Positions 45,017-56,823 of a DNA stretch of 64,000 nucleotides are shown in pieces. The notes beneath the pieces were generated by a model. The model was not told the origin of the DNA. It did no database searches and saw only the letters and a list, made by a program, of their open reading frames with translations. A program made the translations under genes and the position numbers. This DNA is from Acidibrevibacterium fodinaquatile (lineage in GTDB: Bacteria; Pseudomonadota; Alphaproteobacteria; Acetobacterales; Acetobacteraceae). The first letter of the stretch is position 1, and each line of letters opens with the position of its first letter. The stretch is taken from positions 1,798,001 to 1,862,000 of the forward strand of contig NZ_CP029176.1 of NCBI RefSeq assembly GCF_003352165.1, given 5' to 3'.

Positions 45017-45805
45017 TTAGTTTACCCTTTTACTTTCGAGATCGAAGTTGATTTCGATCGGCATCTCTGACGCCACCGGCGCGCCACCGGCCATGGCCGG
45101 GCGAAAGCGCCATTTTGCCACCGCGTCATGGGCGGCGCGGTCGAGCAGCAAGTAGCCGGAACTCCGGACCACGTCCACCGCCGCCGTGCTGCCGTCTGGC
45201 GCGACGTGGACGAGGAGCACGACCCGCCCCTGTTCGTGCAGCATCGCCGCCGCCTCGGGGTAGGCTGGGGGAATGTTATGGACGGTCGAATCCGGCCCGG
45301 CCGGGATAACGTCGGGGCCGGTGACGATGCCGGTGCCAGGGTCGCCGCCGAGGCCGAGCCGGATCGCGGGGGCGGCGTGGCTCGGCGGTGCCGGCGGGGT
45401 CGGCGGCGCCGGCTGGGCCGCTGTCGCGGCGGCGGCGGTTTGCTCGGTCTTGGGCAGCAGCACCTGATCGGGCTTGTTCGCTTCCGGCAGAGGGGGCAGC
45501 GGTGGCGTCGGTTTGGCCGCAGCCTTGGCGTTTGGCGCCTCCTTGGCCGTGGGCGCTGCCTTCGGGGCGGGGTTTGGCGCCGGCTTTTCGGCTTTTTCGC
45601 GCGGCCCGCTGCCGACCGTCGGCGTGTCCTGGACCACCAGTTCGACCTTGGCGAGCGGTGGCTTCGCTTCCTTGACGGCGGCGCCGAAGGGCACGATACG
45701 CAAAAGCAGCAACGCCAGCACGAAGAGATGAATCCCGGCCGAGACCGCAAAGGCGCGGCCAGTGCCGCCCCCCGCCGGGCGCGAGATCGGCAGTGCTACG
45801 CGCAT
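45017..45805 (-). CDS. TonB-family energy transducer
   Basis: Protein of 262 residues with the TonB layout. One N-terminal membrane anchor (about residues 20-40, FAVSAGIHLFVLALLLLRIV), a long Pro/Ala/Lys-rich periplasmic spacer (about 45-155), and a C-terminal TonB domain (IPPAYPEAAAMLHEQGRVVLLVHV, then LLDRAAHDAVAKWRFRPA). It would couple the proton motive force to outer-membrane receptors. No ExbB/ExbD or receptor is adjacent. ATG 45805 is chosen; the gene ends just before repeat copy E. Confidence 0.88.
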   Translation of the reverse strand: MRVALPISRPAGGGTGRAFAVSAGIHLFVLALLLLRIVPFGAAVKEAKPPLAKVELVVQDTPTVGSGPREKAEKPAPNPAPKAAPTAKEAPNAKAAAKPTPPLPPLPEANKPDQVLLPKTEQTAAAATAAQPAPPTPPAPPSHAAPAIRLGLGGDPGTGIVTGPDVIPAGPDSTVHNIPPAYPEAAAMLHEQGRVVLLVHVAPDGSTAAVDVVRSSGYLLLDRAAHDAVAKWRFRPAMAGGAPVASEMPIEINFDLESKRVN

Positions 45806-45812
45806 CGCGCGA

Positions 45813-46700
45813 TCAGACCACGACCACGCCGTGATGCTTTGCCTTGCTTTCGGGTTCGACATGAATGGTGGCGACCAGCCCAGCCATTTCGTTGCGCAGC
45901 GCCGCTTCGATCCGATCGCAGATGGCATGCGCCTCGTCAACCGTCATCCCCCCTGGCACGACGAGATGGAATTGCAAAAACGTCGTCTGCCCGGCGTTGC
46001 GGGTACGCAGATCATGCACTTCGAGCGCGCCTTCGGCGTGTTCGGCAACCAGCGTCTTGATCCGCGCCACCACCGCCGGGCTCGGCGCCGCATCCATCAG
46101 CCCGTCCACCGAGGCCCGGATCAGGAAAAACCCGGTGACCAGGACATAGATCGCGGTTGCCGCGGCGAGCAGCGGGTCGAGCCAGAGGGCACCGGTGACG
46201 AGCGCGAGCGCGAGGCCGAGCAGCAGCCCGGCCGAGGTCGCGACATCGGTGAGGAGATGGAGACCATCGGCGCGGAACGCCGGCGAGCGCAGCCGCCGCC
46301 CGGCGCGCGTCAGCACAAGGCCCCAGGCGCCGTTGAGCAGCGTCGCGGCGCCATTGAGGGCGAGGCCAAAAGCCGGGTCGAGCAAAAGCGGGCCGCCGCG
46401 CCAGACCAGCCAGGCGTGCTGCAAAATCGCCCCGGCGGCGGCGACGATCAGCCCGCCCTCGATGACGGCGGCGAAGAATTCCGCCTTGCCATGGCCGAAC
46501 GGGTGGTTGCTGTCGGCCGGCCGGGCGGCGAACCAGACGGCGCCGAAGGTGAGCAGCGCTGTCGCCGGGTGGATCAGGCTCTCGAGCGCGTCCGAAAACA
46601 GCGCAGCCCCTCCGGTATGCCACCAGGCGAACCCCTTGATGGCGATCACCGGAACACTGACGGCGATGCTGCCGAGCGCAACGCCCTTATATTGCCCCAT
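45813..46700 (-). CDS. Cation diffusion facilitator metal exporter
   Basis: CDF-family protein of 295 residues with about six membrane helices and a cytoplasmic C-terminal ferredoxin-like domain. Metal-site motifs are FSDALESLIHP in helix 2 with HPFGHGKAEFF following, and HLLTDVATSAG in helix 5. It exports divalent metals such as Zn, Fe or Co in exchange for protons. Its stop lies 7 bp before the TonB-like gene start, suggesting cotranscription and a link to metal handling. Confidence 0.92.
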   Translation of the reverse strand: MGQYKGVALGSIAVSVPVIAIKGFAWWHTGGAALFSDALESLIHPATALLTFGAVWFAARPADSNHPFGHGKAEFFAAVIEGGLIVAAAGAILQHAWLVWRGGPLLLDPAFGLALNGAATLLNGAWGLVLTRAGRRLRSPAFRADGLHLLTDVATSAGLLLGLALALVTGALWLDPLLAAATAIYVLVTGFFLIRASVDGLMDAAPSPAVVARIKTLVAEHAEGALEVHDLRTRNAGQTTFLQFHLVVPGGMTVDEAHAICDRIEAALRNEMAGLVATIHVEPESKAKHHGVVVV

Positions 46701-46809
46701 GCGCCCGCAACCCCATGATCCTCTCGCGGCGCTCTAGCAGAGCCAGGCCACAGCGTCACGCCCTGAAGGTGCGCTTGACACCGTCAGGCCACTCTGGCCC
46801 GATGGCGCC

Positions 46810-47223
46810 ATGTCGCGCGCGCCGCTTCTGCTTCCGCCTGACGAGACGGTCATCGTCGCCTTCGCCGAGCAGGCTTTGGCGGCCATTCCGCCGCGCCTTG
46901 CCCGCCATCTTCAGGGGGTCGCGATCATGGTCGAGGACATGCCCGACGAGGAGACGCTGCGCGAGATGGAGCTCGAGGCCGGCTGGGATCTGACCGGGCT
47001 TTATCGCGGCACACCGCTCGGCCAGAAAAGCGTCGATGATCTCGCCCGCCAGCCGGATACCATCCTGCTCTATCGCTTGCCCATCCTGCTCGAATGGATC
47101 GAGACCGAGGTCGATCTCGAGTCCCTTGTGCGCAATGTCGTGGTGCATGAGATCGCCCATCATTTCGGCTTCAGCGACGCCGAGATCGCGGCGCTGGAAG
47201 CCGAAATCGAGGAGCGCGAATAG
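46810..47223 (+). CDS. Small zincin-type metallopeptidase (DUF1025/Zincin_1 family)
   Basis: Protein of 137 residues with an HExxH zinc motif near the C-terminus (VVVHEIAHHFGFSDAEI), characteristic of short 'minimal gluzincin'-like bacterial proteins. GLYRGTPL and PDTILLYRLPIL are typical of the family. No signal peptide is evident, so it is probably cytoplasmic. The substrate is unknown. It is convergent with purA, with only two bases between the stop codons. Confidence 0.88.
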   Translation: MSRAPLLLPPDETVIVAFAEQALAAIPPRLARHLQGVAIMVEDMPDEETLREMELEAGWDLTGLYRGTPLGQKSVDDLARQPDTILLYRLPILLEWIETEVDLESLVRNVVVHEIAHHFGFSDAEIAALEAEIEERE

Positions 47224-47225
47224 CG

Positions 47226-48515
47226 TTACCCCTCGAACGGATCGCGCACCAGGATGGTGTCGTCGCGCTCGGGGCTGGTTGAGAGCAGCGTCACCGGCGC
47301 CTCGACCAATTCCTCGATGCGGCGGACATATTTCACCGCCTGTGCCGGAAGCTCCGCCCAGGAGCGGGCGCCGCGGGTCGAGCCTGACCAGCCTTCGATG
47401 GTTTCATAGATCGGCTCCGCCGCGGCTTGCGCGCCGGGGGCGGCGGGAAGGCGCGAGACGCTCTCGCCGCCGATGCGATAGCCGGTATTGATGCGCAGTT
47501 CCGGCAAGCCGTCGAGGACATCGAGCTTGGTAAGCGCGAGCCCCTGAATGCCGCCGACCTTGACCGCCTGGCGGACCAAAGCCGCATCGAACCAGCCGCA
47601 ACGCCGGCGCCGCCCGGTGACGGTGCCGAATTCGCAGCCGCGATCGCCGAGCATCTCTCCGGTCGCGTCGAGAAGCTCGGTCGGGAACGGGCCGGCGCCG
47701 ACCCGGGTGGAATAGGCCTTGGCGATGCCGAGCACGAACCCGACCGCGGCCGGCCCGACCCCGGCGCCGGCGGCGGCGGTCGCGGCGACGGTGTTGGAGG
47801 AGGTGACGAACGGGTAAGTGCCGTGATCGACATCGAGCATCACCGCCTGCGCGCCCTCGAACAAAATGCGTCGCCCGGCGCGGCGGGCCTCATCGAGCCG
47901 CTCCCAAACCGGCTCGGCGAACGGCAGAATCTTGGGGGCGAGCGCCAGCAACGCGTTGAGCAGCGATTCCTTCTCGAACACCGGCGCGCCGAGGCCGGCA
48001 AGCAGAGTGTTGTGGTGCAGCAGCAATTCGTCGAGCTTGGCGGCTAGCGTCTCCGGCTCGGCGAGATCGCAGACCCGGATGGCGCGGCGCGCCACCTTGT
48101 CCTCATAGGCCGGGCCGATACCGCGCCCGGTGGTGCCGATCTTGCGCGCCCCGCGTGCCGCCTCGCGCGCCTTGTCGAGGGCGGCGTGCAGCGGCAGGAT
48201 CAACGGCGCGCTCTCGCTGATGCGCAGATTATCCGGCCCGACACGGAGCCCCTGGCGTTCGATGCGGGCGATCTCGGCGAGCAGCGCCTCGGGATCGACG
48301 ACAACGCCATTGCCGATGATGCCGAGCTTGCCGCGCACGACCCCACTCGGGAGCAGCGAGAGCTTATAAGTCTCGTTCTCGACGACGAGCGTATGGCCGG
48401 CATTATGCCCGCCCTGGAAGCGGACCACGATCTCGGCGCGGCTGGCCAGCCAATCGACCACCTTGCCCTTGCCCTCGTCCCCCCATTGCGCCCCGATCAC
48501 CGCGACATTCGCCAT
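47226..48515 (-). CDS. purA: Adenylosuccinate synthetase
   Basis: PurA of 429 residues, using GTP to join IMP and aspartate in AMP synthesis. N-terminal [19 protein letters not shown] with the catalytic Asp, [21 protein letters not shown] and the [15 protein letters not shown] segment are all intact. The start at 48515 has a GGAGAG ribosome binding site. It directly follows hisZ (4-bp gap), a pairing often seen in alphaproteobacteria. Confidence 0.98.
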   Translation of the reverse strand: MANVAVIGAQWGDEGKGKVVDWLASRAEIVVRFQGGHNAGHTLVVENETYKLSLLPSGVVRGKLGIIGNGVVVDPEALLAEIARIERQGLRVGPDNLRISESAPLILPLHAALDKAREAARGARKIGTTGRGIGPAYEDKVARRAIRVCDLAEPETLAAKLDELLLHHNTLLAGLGAPVFEKESLLNALLALAPKILPFAEPVWERLDEARRAGRRILFEGAQAVMLDVDHGTYPFVTSSNTVAATAAAGAGVGPAAVGFVLGIAKAYSTRVGAGPFPTELLDATGEMLGDRGCEFGTVTGRRRRCGWFDAALVRQAVKVGGIQGLALTKLDVLDGLPELRINTGYRIGGESVSRLPAAPGAQAAAEPIYETIEGWSGSTRGARSWAELPAQAVKYVRRIEELVEAPVTLLSTSPERDDTILVRDPFEG

Positions 48516-48519
48516 CGTC

Positions 48520-49701
48520 TCACTCTCCAGAAACCGGCCGCACGCCATCGGCGAGCAGCACCAGGGCGCAGCCGAGGCGGCGCGCCTCGGCGATCGGATC
48601 GGCGGCCGTCAGCGCGGCGACGGTGGCAAAGCCCTCGGCGCGGAGCGCCCGCGCGCGCTCGGGATCGGCGTTGAGCGGCAGATAGACGCGTTGCCTTGGC
48701 GTCCGCGATGGTGCCGCGCGCAACACCGCGTCCGGGTAAAGCGTGAGGCCGGCGGCGGGTTCTTCCGCCTCGCCGCAGAGATAGCGCCCGCCGCGGCCGA
48801 GTTCCTGGTTGTAGCCGGGCGCATAAACCGTCATGCAGACGCCGGTGTGATAGCGATAGCCACGGAACTCGACCGGATCGACGGTGACGGTGAGACCGGC
48901 AAGGCCGAGCCCTGGCGCCCGCGCCGCGATCGCGGCGACGACCGCTTCGAGCCGCAGCGCCTGGGCGCGCGCCGGCGCCGGCAAATCGGCGGCACGGAGC
49001 GCAGCGAGCGCGCGCGGCGCGGCGCCGGCGGCGAGCAGGAGCTCGATCAGCGTCGGCGCCAGTGTCCCGGCGAGAGCCTGGACGGCGGCGGCATCCTTGC
49101 GGTCGAGCGCGCGGGCGAGCCGGCTCCGCGCTGGCTCGGCGATCCGGGCGCCATCGACGAGGGCGTCATCGAGCAATGCCGGGATCAGCGGCGGCGCGGT
49201 GAGATCGACGCTGATGCGATGAAGGCCGAGCGCCGCCAGCGCTTCGGCGGCGACGAGAACCAGCTCGGCATCGGCCTCGGGGCTATCGGCGCCGATCAGC
49301 TCGATGCCGGCCTGGGCGATCTGGCGCTCGGGCGCGAGCTGGGTTGCCCGCACCCGAAGGCACTGACCGGCATAGGAAAGCCGGAGCGGACGCGGCGCAT
49401 CGGCGAGCCGCGTGGTTGCGATGCGGGCGATCTGCGGCGTGGTGTCCGAACGCAGCGCCATCATCCGGTGGCTCGCCGGGTCCATCAGCCGGAAGGTCTG
49501 ATCGGCGACAGCACCGCCAGTGCCGGCGAGGAGACTGTCCTCGAACTCAAGGAGCGGCGGCTTGACACGCTGATAGCCGTGCGCGGCAAACACGGTCATC
49601 AAGGCTTCGACCGCCGCAGCCTCGGTTTCGGCCTCGGGCGGCAGGACGTCGCGCAGACCCGCCGGCAGCAAGGCGGGGTTCGGGGGAGGGTCGTCGGTCA
49701 T
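48520..49701 (-). CDS. hisZ: ATP phosphoribosyltransferase regulatory subunit HisZ
   Basis: HisS-like protein of 393 residues without an anticodon-binding domain, so HisZ rather than histidyl-tRNA synthetase. [13 protein letters not shown] at the N-terminus, a motif-2-like [21 protein letters not shown] (synthetases have FxRxE here) and [14 protein letters not shown] show the class II fold. HisZ combines with short HisG to make and regulate the first enzyme of histidine synthesis; hisG is not in the window. It lies directly upstream of purA. Confidence 0.93.
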   Translation of the reverse strand: MTDDPPPNPALLPAGLRDVLPPEAETEAAAVEALMTVFAAHGYQRVKPPLLEFEDSLLAGTGGAVADQTFRLMDPASHRMMALRSDTTPQIARIATTRLADAPRPLRLSYAGQCLRVRATQLAPERQIAQAGIELIGADSPEADAELVLVAAEALAALGLHRISVDLTAPPLIPALLDDALVDGARIAEPARSRLARALDRKDAAAVQALAGTLAPTLIELLLAAGAAPRALAALRAADLPAPARAQALRLEAVVAAIAARAPGLGLAGLTVTVDPVEFRGYRYHTGVCMTVYAPGYNQELGRGGRYLCGEAEEPAAGLTLYPDAVLRAAPSRTPRQRVYLPLNADPERARALRAEGFATVAALTAADPIAEARRLGCALVLLADGVRPVSGE

Positions 49702-49767
49702 CGGGCTTGGGCTATAGCACCGGGCGAGGCGAAAGCAAGGCGAGGCGCCGCCATGGTGTCGCCGGGG

Positions 49768-51021
49768 TCAGCGCGGGCGGCTGCCGAGCAGGGTGAGCGC
49801 GGTTTCGGAACTGGTAATGATTTCGACGAGCCGCAAACGGTCGATCCGCGGCAGGGACATCGCGGCAATACGTTTGGCGGCTTCGCGCAGGACGCGATCA
49901 TAGAGTTCACCGCTGCCGGCTTGGCGGCTCGCCTGCTCGAAGGCGCGGAGATCACGGGCGATGGTTTCAAGCCCGGTGATGGTGTCGTCGTCGGGATCAG
50001 TGAGGCTGGCGAGCAAGACGAGCAGATGGCGTTCGAGCAGCAGGGCGAAGGAATCGCGGCAAGCGCGATCGATCGAGCGGCGCAGTTCGTCGATCCGAAC
50101 CTTCTGCTCGGGGCGGGCCGTGGATTGCTCCGCGAGCCCGGTCAACAAGGTGGTCGCGTGGGCGATGGTCTCGGCGGCATGGCGGACGCCGCCGGCACCG
50201 TTTGCGGCGAGCGCGATGGCGGAGCTGTTTGCGAGACTCTCCAGAGTATACTCGGTCGCGCGTTCGGCGGCCATGCGCCCGTCTTTCTCTTGGACGTCGG
50301 CGATCTCGCGGGCGAGTTCGGGGAGACGCGAAATTCCTGGCAGGCGGTGCATGAGAAGCGCGATCATCACCGCGAGCGTCTGGCCGCCGCGCTCGGCGGC
50401 GCGGATGAGAATAGCGCGAAGCGGCGTTTCGACGTCGTCTGGCGCGTTCTCGCTGGCACAAGCATCGACCAATTCCTGAATGGCGACCGCTTGGGCAAAG
50501 ACGACGGCGATGGCGCCGGCGATGGTGGCGTGATCGCTATCCGGCAAGCCCGTCGTATCCTGCCAGTCGGGCGGCGGGGAGGCGCTGCTCAGAACCCGCG
50601 AGGCGGCCGGCCAGAGCCTGGCGCCGGCGGATCGGATCACCGCTTGATCGGTGACATTGCGGCCGGCGATCATCCCCTTGATGGCCGTCGCGTCCTCGGC
50701 GAGGGCACGTTCGACATGGCGCGCGAGCGGGGCGAGCACGGTGCGCGGCACGCCGAGGGTTCCCCGCCGCCAGCGCGCCCCGGGAACGATGAGCGGATCG
50801 ATCGGGATAAACAGCAGGCGGGCGAAATTGAGCGGGCGCGGCGGGGTGATTTCGGCGAGGCGGCCGCGAAACGGGGTCAGGAGATCGTCGGCCTCGCCGC
50901 GTTCGGGCAGCGAATCGATCATCGCGACGACGCGGGTGATCTGATCGGCGCGGGCATCGACGAGCAGGCGGCGCAACGCCTTGATTTCGGCCGGCCCGAT
51001 CGTCGAGGCGCCGCCGCTCAT
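49768..51021 (-). CDS. Uncharacterised protein, second of a coupled pair
   Basis: Protein of 417 residues that I do not recognise. It is largely helical by composition, Ala/Leu/Arg-rich, with no membrane segment or signal. Notable segments are ALRRLLVDARADQITRVVAMIDSLP near the N-terminus, RPLNFARLLFIPIDPLIVPGARWRRG (about residues 62-88), and an Asp-rich stretch TDPDDDTITGLETIARDL near 345. Its start overlaps the end of the upstream uncharacterised gene as ATGA, implying coupled translation and probably a complex. It precedes hisZ by 66 bp. Confidence 0.8.
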   Translation of the reverse strand: MSGGASTIGPAEIKALRRLLVDARADQITRVVAMIDSLPERGEADDLLTPFRGRLAEITPPRPLNFARLLFIPIDPLIVPGARWRRGTLGVPRTVLAPLARHVERALAEDATAIKGMIAGRNVTDQAVIRSAGARLWPAASRVLSSASPPPDWQDTTGLPDSDHATIAGAIAVVFAQAVAIQELVDACASENAPDDVETPLRAILIRAAERGGQTLAVMIALLMHRLPGISRLPELAREIADVQEKDGRMAAERATEYTLESLANSSAIALAANGAGGVRHAAETIAHATTLLTGLAEQSTARPEQKVRIDELRRSIDRACRDSFALLLERHLLVLLASLTDPDDDTITGLETIARDLRAFEQASRQAGSGELYDRVLREAAKRIAAMSLPRIDRLRLVEIITSSETALTLLGSRPR

Positions 51022-52142
51022 GCCGCGAGCACCGTGAGCGAGAGGGCACGCAACGCTTCGTTCCGCGCGAGGTTCTCACCAGCCCCCGCCATCGGGCGAA
51101 ACGTCGCGGCGGTGCGGCGGCGGGGCGCGGGGGGCAGAGTCTCCTCCTCGCTCGCCTGCCCATCGAGGACATCGGTCGGCAGATGCGGCACGAGGCGGAG
51201 GATGTCATCGAGCACAGCGTGATCGATGCTGGCGCCGGCGGCGCTCTGCCAGAGCATCAGAACCCGCGCCCAGCCATCGAGCAGCCAATCGGCACGGGTG
51301 ATGGTGGCGGTGATGGCGGCGCGATCGGCGATCCAGGCTCGCGCCAGGGCGAGGGGATCGGCGAGAAGCTGGCCCGCGGCGGTGAGCGCGGCGCGCGCGT
51401 GATCGGCAGTGGTCGCGGCGTGACGTGCCAGCAGACGCGCCGACGCGAACGCCTCGCCGCCGCTGCGGCCGCGCGCCTCGACATCCGTGGCGAACCGGGT
51501 AAGGGCTGCGAGCAAGCGGGGCAAAAGCGCCTCCGCCGCCTTGGGGCCAGCGCCGACTGGGGCGAATAAGGTGGCCAGGGCCTCGATCCAGCCTGCGATC
51601 GTTTCGGTGGTGGTGTTGAGGGTCCGCGCGAAATGAAGAACAGCGGCGCCGGCGCGGTGCTCGAGCTTGCTTTGTTCCTCGCGCTCGGGCGGCAGGGGAT
51701 GGGCGCCGGGCGGCTCGGCCGCGCGGATCAGCCCAAGCAGGACATGGAAGTGGGTTTGCAGCACCTGCTTGCGTCCGGCCGCCATCGCCGCTTCCGCGGC
51801 CCGCCGCGCCGCCCGCCCCGCGGCACCGCCGGCGGCGACGGCCTGTGCGGCGTGGCGAAGGGCGGCGGGGGTGAATTCCGCCATCGCGCCGAGCGCGGTC
51901 GCGAGCAGATGGTCATGCACGCTCGGCCGAAACGCGTCGCGCGCCGCCGACCAGGGCATGATGTATATGCCGCGGGTGCCGGAGGGGTTGGGCAAGATGA
52001 CCTCGAACCCGTCGGCCTCGCGCCCGCCAAGGCGCACCCGCGCCCCGGCGAGCGCCGGCGCGGTAAACGGCACAGCGAGCCCGCGTTCGAGAAAATTCGC
52101 GGGCCGATGAGAAACGAGAAGTTCGAGCGGCGGGCTGGGCAT
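51018..52142 (-). CDS. Uncharacterised protein, first of a coupled pair
   Basis: Protein of 374 residues without a recognised domain. It begins with PPLELLVSHRPANFLERGLAVPF and has a possible beta-rich N-terminal part (ARVRLGGREADGFEVILPNPSGTRGIYIMPW, about residues 34-68), then a long alanine-rich helical region. No signal peptide or membrane helix is seen. ATG 52142 is preferred, with GAGGG upstream, over TTG 52163. The 4-bp overlap with the next gene and shared composition suggest the two act together. Confidence 0.78.
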   Translation of the reverse strand: MPSPPLELLVSHRPANFLERGLAVPFTAPALAGARVRLGGREADGFEVILPNPSGTRGIYIMPWSAARDAFRPSVHDHLLATALGAMAEFTPAALRHAAQAVAAGGAAGRAARRAAEAAMAAGRKQVLQTHFHVLLGLIRAAEPPGAHPLPPEREEQSKLEHRAGAAVLHFARTLNTTTETIAGWIEALATLFAPVGAGPKAAEALLPRLLAALTRFATDVEARGRSGGEAFASARLLARHAATTADHARAALTAAGQLLADPLALARAWIADRAAITATITRADWLLDGWARVLMLWQSAAGASIDHAVLDDILRLVPHLPTDVLDGQASEEETLPPAPRRRTAATFRPMAGAGENLARNEALRALSLTVLAA

Positions 52143-52210
52143 GGCCCTCAGAATGCCCGGCAATCGTGAAAAAATATGAAACGATCGCCTCAGTCAACGA
52201 GCCGCGCCGC

Positions 52211-52849
52211 TCACGTCCCCGCCCGCGCCCGCAGCGCGTCCCGGAGATGGGCGCGGTCGGCGAGGCGGCGGAGCAGCGGCCCGCGATCGGTCATCTCCAC
52301 CACCGCGAGTGAGGCGACGGGCGCATCGATCCGATCGCGATAGCGGCCGAAATCGATGCCGAGCAGCGAACAGAGCATGATCCGGATCGTCGCCTTGTGC
52401 GAGACGACCAAGACATTGCCGGCGTGATGAGTGCGCAAAATCTCATCGAGCACGGCGTCGGCGCGGCGCGCGACGTCAACGCCACGCTCGCCGCCATTGG
52501 GTGCGTTCCAGCCAGGATCGGCGAGCCAACGCACGTAATCGTCGTGGAACTGGCGGTTGACGTCTTCCTGCGTCATCCCCTCCCAGGCGCCATAGGCAAT
52601 TTCCATCAGACCATCGCGTCGCGCGACGGTAAGCCCGAGCGCGTCGCATAGCGGCTGCGCGGTATCGCGCGCGCGCCGGAGCGGGCTGCCATAGACCGCC
52701 TCCCACGTCTGCTCGCGATAGGCGGCAGCGAAATCCGCCGCCATCTGATGGCCCTCCGGCGTCAGATCGAGATCGAGCATGCCGCAAAAACTGCCGCTCT
52801 GGCTCGATTGCGTCTCGCCGTGGCGAAGAAAATAGAGTGTCACGCTCAT
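52211..52849 (-). CDS. Histidine phosphatase family protein
   Basis: Protein of 212 residues of the phosphoglycerate-mutase-like superfamily. N-terminal LYFLRHGETQ carries the catalytic RHG (His10); YGSPLRRARDTAQPL and the second histidine in VVSHKATIRIML complete the active site. It could be a phosphatase for a sugar phosphate or nucleotide; GITE-like and cobalamin-pathway (CobC) family members look similar. It lies upstream of the uncharacterised pair by 68 bp. Confidence 0.87.
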   Translation of the reverse strand: MSVTLYFLRHGETQSSQSGSFCGMLDLDLTPEGHQMAADFAAAYREQTWEAVYGSPLRRARDTAQPLCDALGLTVARRDGLMEIAYGAWEGMTQEDVNRQFHDDYVRWLADPGWNAPNGGERGVDVARRADAVLDEILRTHHAGNVLVVSHKATIRIMLCSLLGIDFGRYRDRIDAPVASLAVVEMTDRGPLLRRLADRAHLRDALRARAGT

Positions 52850-53032
52850 GTCGCAGCATCCCCTTCACGCTCTGGGTATGTCCGCGCGAAGATCTCGTGC
52901 GGATCTTGTTGTTGCTCTGCAAATAAAGCATGCCAAGTCAGAGATAGAGACCGGCGTTCCAATATCTCTCAAGGCGTTGCGCGTCATCGTCTGTAAGCGG
53001 ATGGCCGACGATGATCCGTCCGCAAGGAGAGA

Positions 53033-55417
<2,385 letters not shown>

Positions 55418-55451
55418 GGCAACCCTTCCCTCTGCTGATTACGGTCGCCAG

Positions 55452-55479
55452 CTTATACCTATCCTGGGTATCGTATCAA
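55452..55479 (-). promoter_or_regulatory. copA promoter with overlapping inverted-repeat operator
   Basis: On the minus strand a -35-like TTGATA (55479-55474) and a -10-like TATAAG (55457-55452) are 16 bp apart, about 35-60 bp upstream of the copA start. The spacer contains the inverted repeat ATACC-N7-GGTAT (55455-55471). Placement between -35 and -10 is what metal-responsive regulators (CsoR-like repressors or MerR-type activators such as CueR) use. Confidence 0.6.
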
Positions 55480-55568
55480 GGACAGTGATCGCGGGGACAC
55501 GCGTGAACGGCGGCTCAACGAGGCGCGAGAGACGCTCGGCGACGATGAATGGTGAAATCAGCGCGCGC

Positions 55569-56588
55569 TTATTTCGCCAGCAATCCTTCGGCGATCAGGG
55601 TTTCGGCGATCTGCACCGCGTTCAGCGCCGCGCCCTTGCGGAGATTGTCGGCGACACACCAAAAGCCGAGGCTGTTGGGCCGCGTCGGATCGCGGCGCAG
55701 GCGGCTGACGAACACCGCATCCTCGCCCTGGCATTCGAGCTGCGTCGTGTAGCCACCATCCTCACGCTTGTCGTAAAGCTCGACGCCCGGCGCCCGCGCG
55801 AGCAAAGCGCGCGCTTCGTTCACGCTGACCGGATTGTCGAACTCGACATCGAGCGCCTCGCCATGGCCGATGAACACCGGAACACGCACGCAGGTTGCGA
55901 AAACCTGGATGTCGGGGTCGAGGATCTTGCGGGTCTCGACCACCATTTTCCACTCCTCCTTGGTCGCGCCGTCTTCCATGAAGCGGTCGATCTGGGGGAT
56001 GCAGTTGAAGGCGATTTCCTTGGTGAATTGCTCGGGCTTGCTGGAGTCGGCGACGAAAACCGCGCGGGTATGGGCGTAGAGTTCGTCCATCGCCTCCTTG
56101 CCGGCGCCGGAGACCGATTGATAGGTCGAAACCACCACGCGGCGGACCCGGAAGCGATCGTGCAGCGGCTTCAGCGCCACCACCATCTGGATGGTGCTGC
56201 AATTGGGGTTGGCGATGATGTTGCGTTTGCGGAAATTCTTGAGGTGATGCGGGTTGACCTCGGGCACCACCAGCGGCACGTCCGGCTCCATGCGGAAATG
56301 GCTGGTATTGTCGATGACGACGCAGCCGCTGGCCGCAGCCCGCGGCGCGTGTTCGGCGGAGACCGCAGCCCCAGGGCTGAATAAACCGATGTCCCAGCCG
56401 GAAAAATCGAATTTTTCCAGGCTTTGGACACGAAGCGTGCGGTCGCCGAAGGAAACTTCGCTTCCCGCCGAGCGGCCGGAGGCGAGTGCCGCGATGTCGG
56501 CGACGGGGAATTTGCGCTCGGCGAGGGTTTTGAGCATTTCGCGCCCGACCGCGCCCGTTGCCCCAACCACCGCGACTTTGTAGCCCAT
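55569..56588 (-). CDS. asd: Aspartate-semialdehyde dehydrogenase
   Basis: Asd of 339 residues, making aspartate semialdehyde for lysine, threonine and methionine; it supplies Hom and the DapB pathway also encoded in this window. NADP motif VVGATGAVGREMLKTL, catalytic cysteine in IIANPNCSTIQMV (about residue 130), QSVSGAGKEAMDEL, and the C-terminal histidine region (RVPVFIGHGEALDVEF) are intact. ATG 56588 has AAGGAG upstream. Repeat copy F lies between it and the upstream beta-propeller gene. Confidence 0.97.
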   Translation of the reverse strand: MGYKVAVVGATGAVGREMLKTLAERKFPVADIAALASGRSAGSEVSFGDRTLRVQSLEKFDFSGWDIGLFSPGAAVSAEHAPRAAASGCVVIDNTSHFRMEPDVPLVVPEVNPHHLKNFRKRNIIANPNCSTIQMVVALKPLHDRFRVRRVVVSTYQSVSGAGKEAMDELYAHTRAVFVADSSKPEQFTKEIAFNCIPQIDRFMEDGATKEEWKMVVETRKILDPDIQVFATCVRVPVFIGHGEALDVEFDNPVSVNEARALLARAPGVELYDKREDGGYTTQLECQGEDAVFVSRLRRDPTRPNSLGFWCVADNLRKGAALNAVQIAETLIAEGLLAK

Positions 56589-56694
56589 TATCCGCTCCTT
56601 GCGCCCACGGGCGGCCGGCCCGCCCGAGATTGGCATAGCCAAAGGCGGGTTTCCCGGCAAGGACAGGGCGGGGGAGGGCAGAAAAAGAAGGATC

Positions 56695-56801
56695 GTTCTT
56701 TTTTGAAAAAAAGAACCAAAAAACTTTCATCTGAGGGACAGCGCCGGCGGCGCTGTCCTGGGAACAACGTCTTTTTGCTTCTTTTTCTTCAGAAAAAGAA
56801 G
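56695..56801. repeat. Intergenic three-hairpin element, copy F
   Basis: AT hairpin GTTCTTTTTT/AAAAAAGAAC (56695-56716); central stem GGACAGCGCC/GGCGCTGTCC (56736-56745 and 56749-56758, loop GGC); AT hairpin CTTCTTTTTC/GAAAAAGAAG (56778-56787 and 56792-56801, loop TTCA). The central stem differs in sequence from copies C and D at several positions, each change matched on the other arm. Confidence 0.9.
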
Positions 56802-56823
56802 GGTCTTCCCGCCCCTCGGCGCG

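Noticed and set aside
46775-46803. TTGACA upstream of the zincin gene as a promoter
   Set aside because: The -35 is perfect but the -10 at 17 bp spacing is CCCGAT and would leave almost no leader; too weak to call.
48463-51222. Open frame of 919 codons on the plus strand
   Set aside because: It is antisense to purA, hisZ and the uncharacterised genes; composition is typical of a GC-driven shadow and it crosses several gene boundaries.
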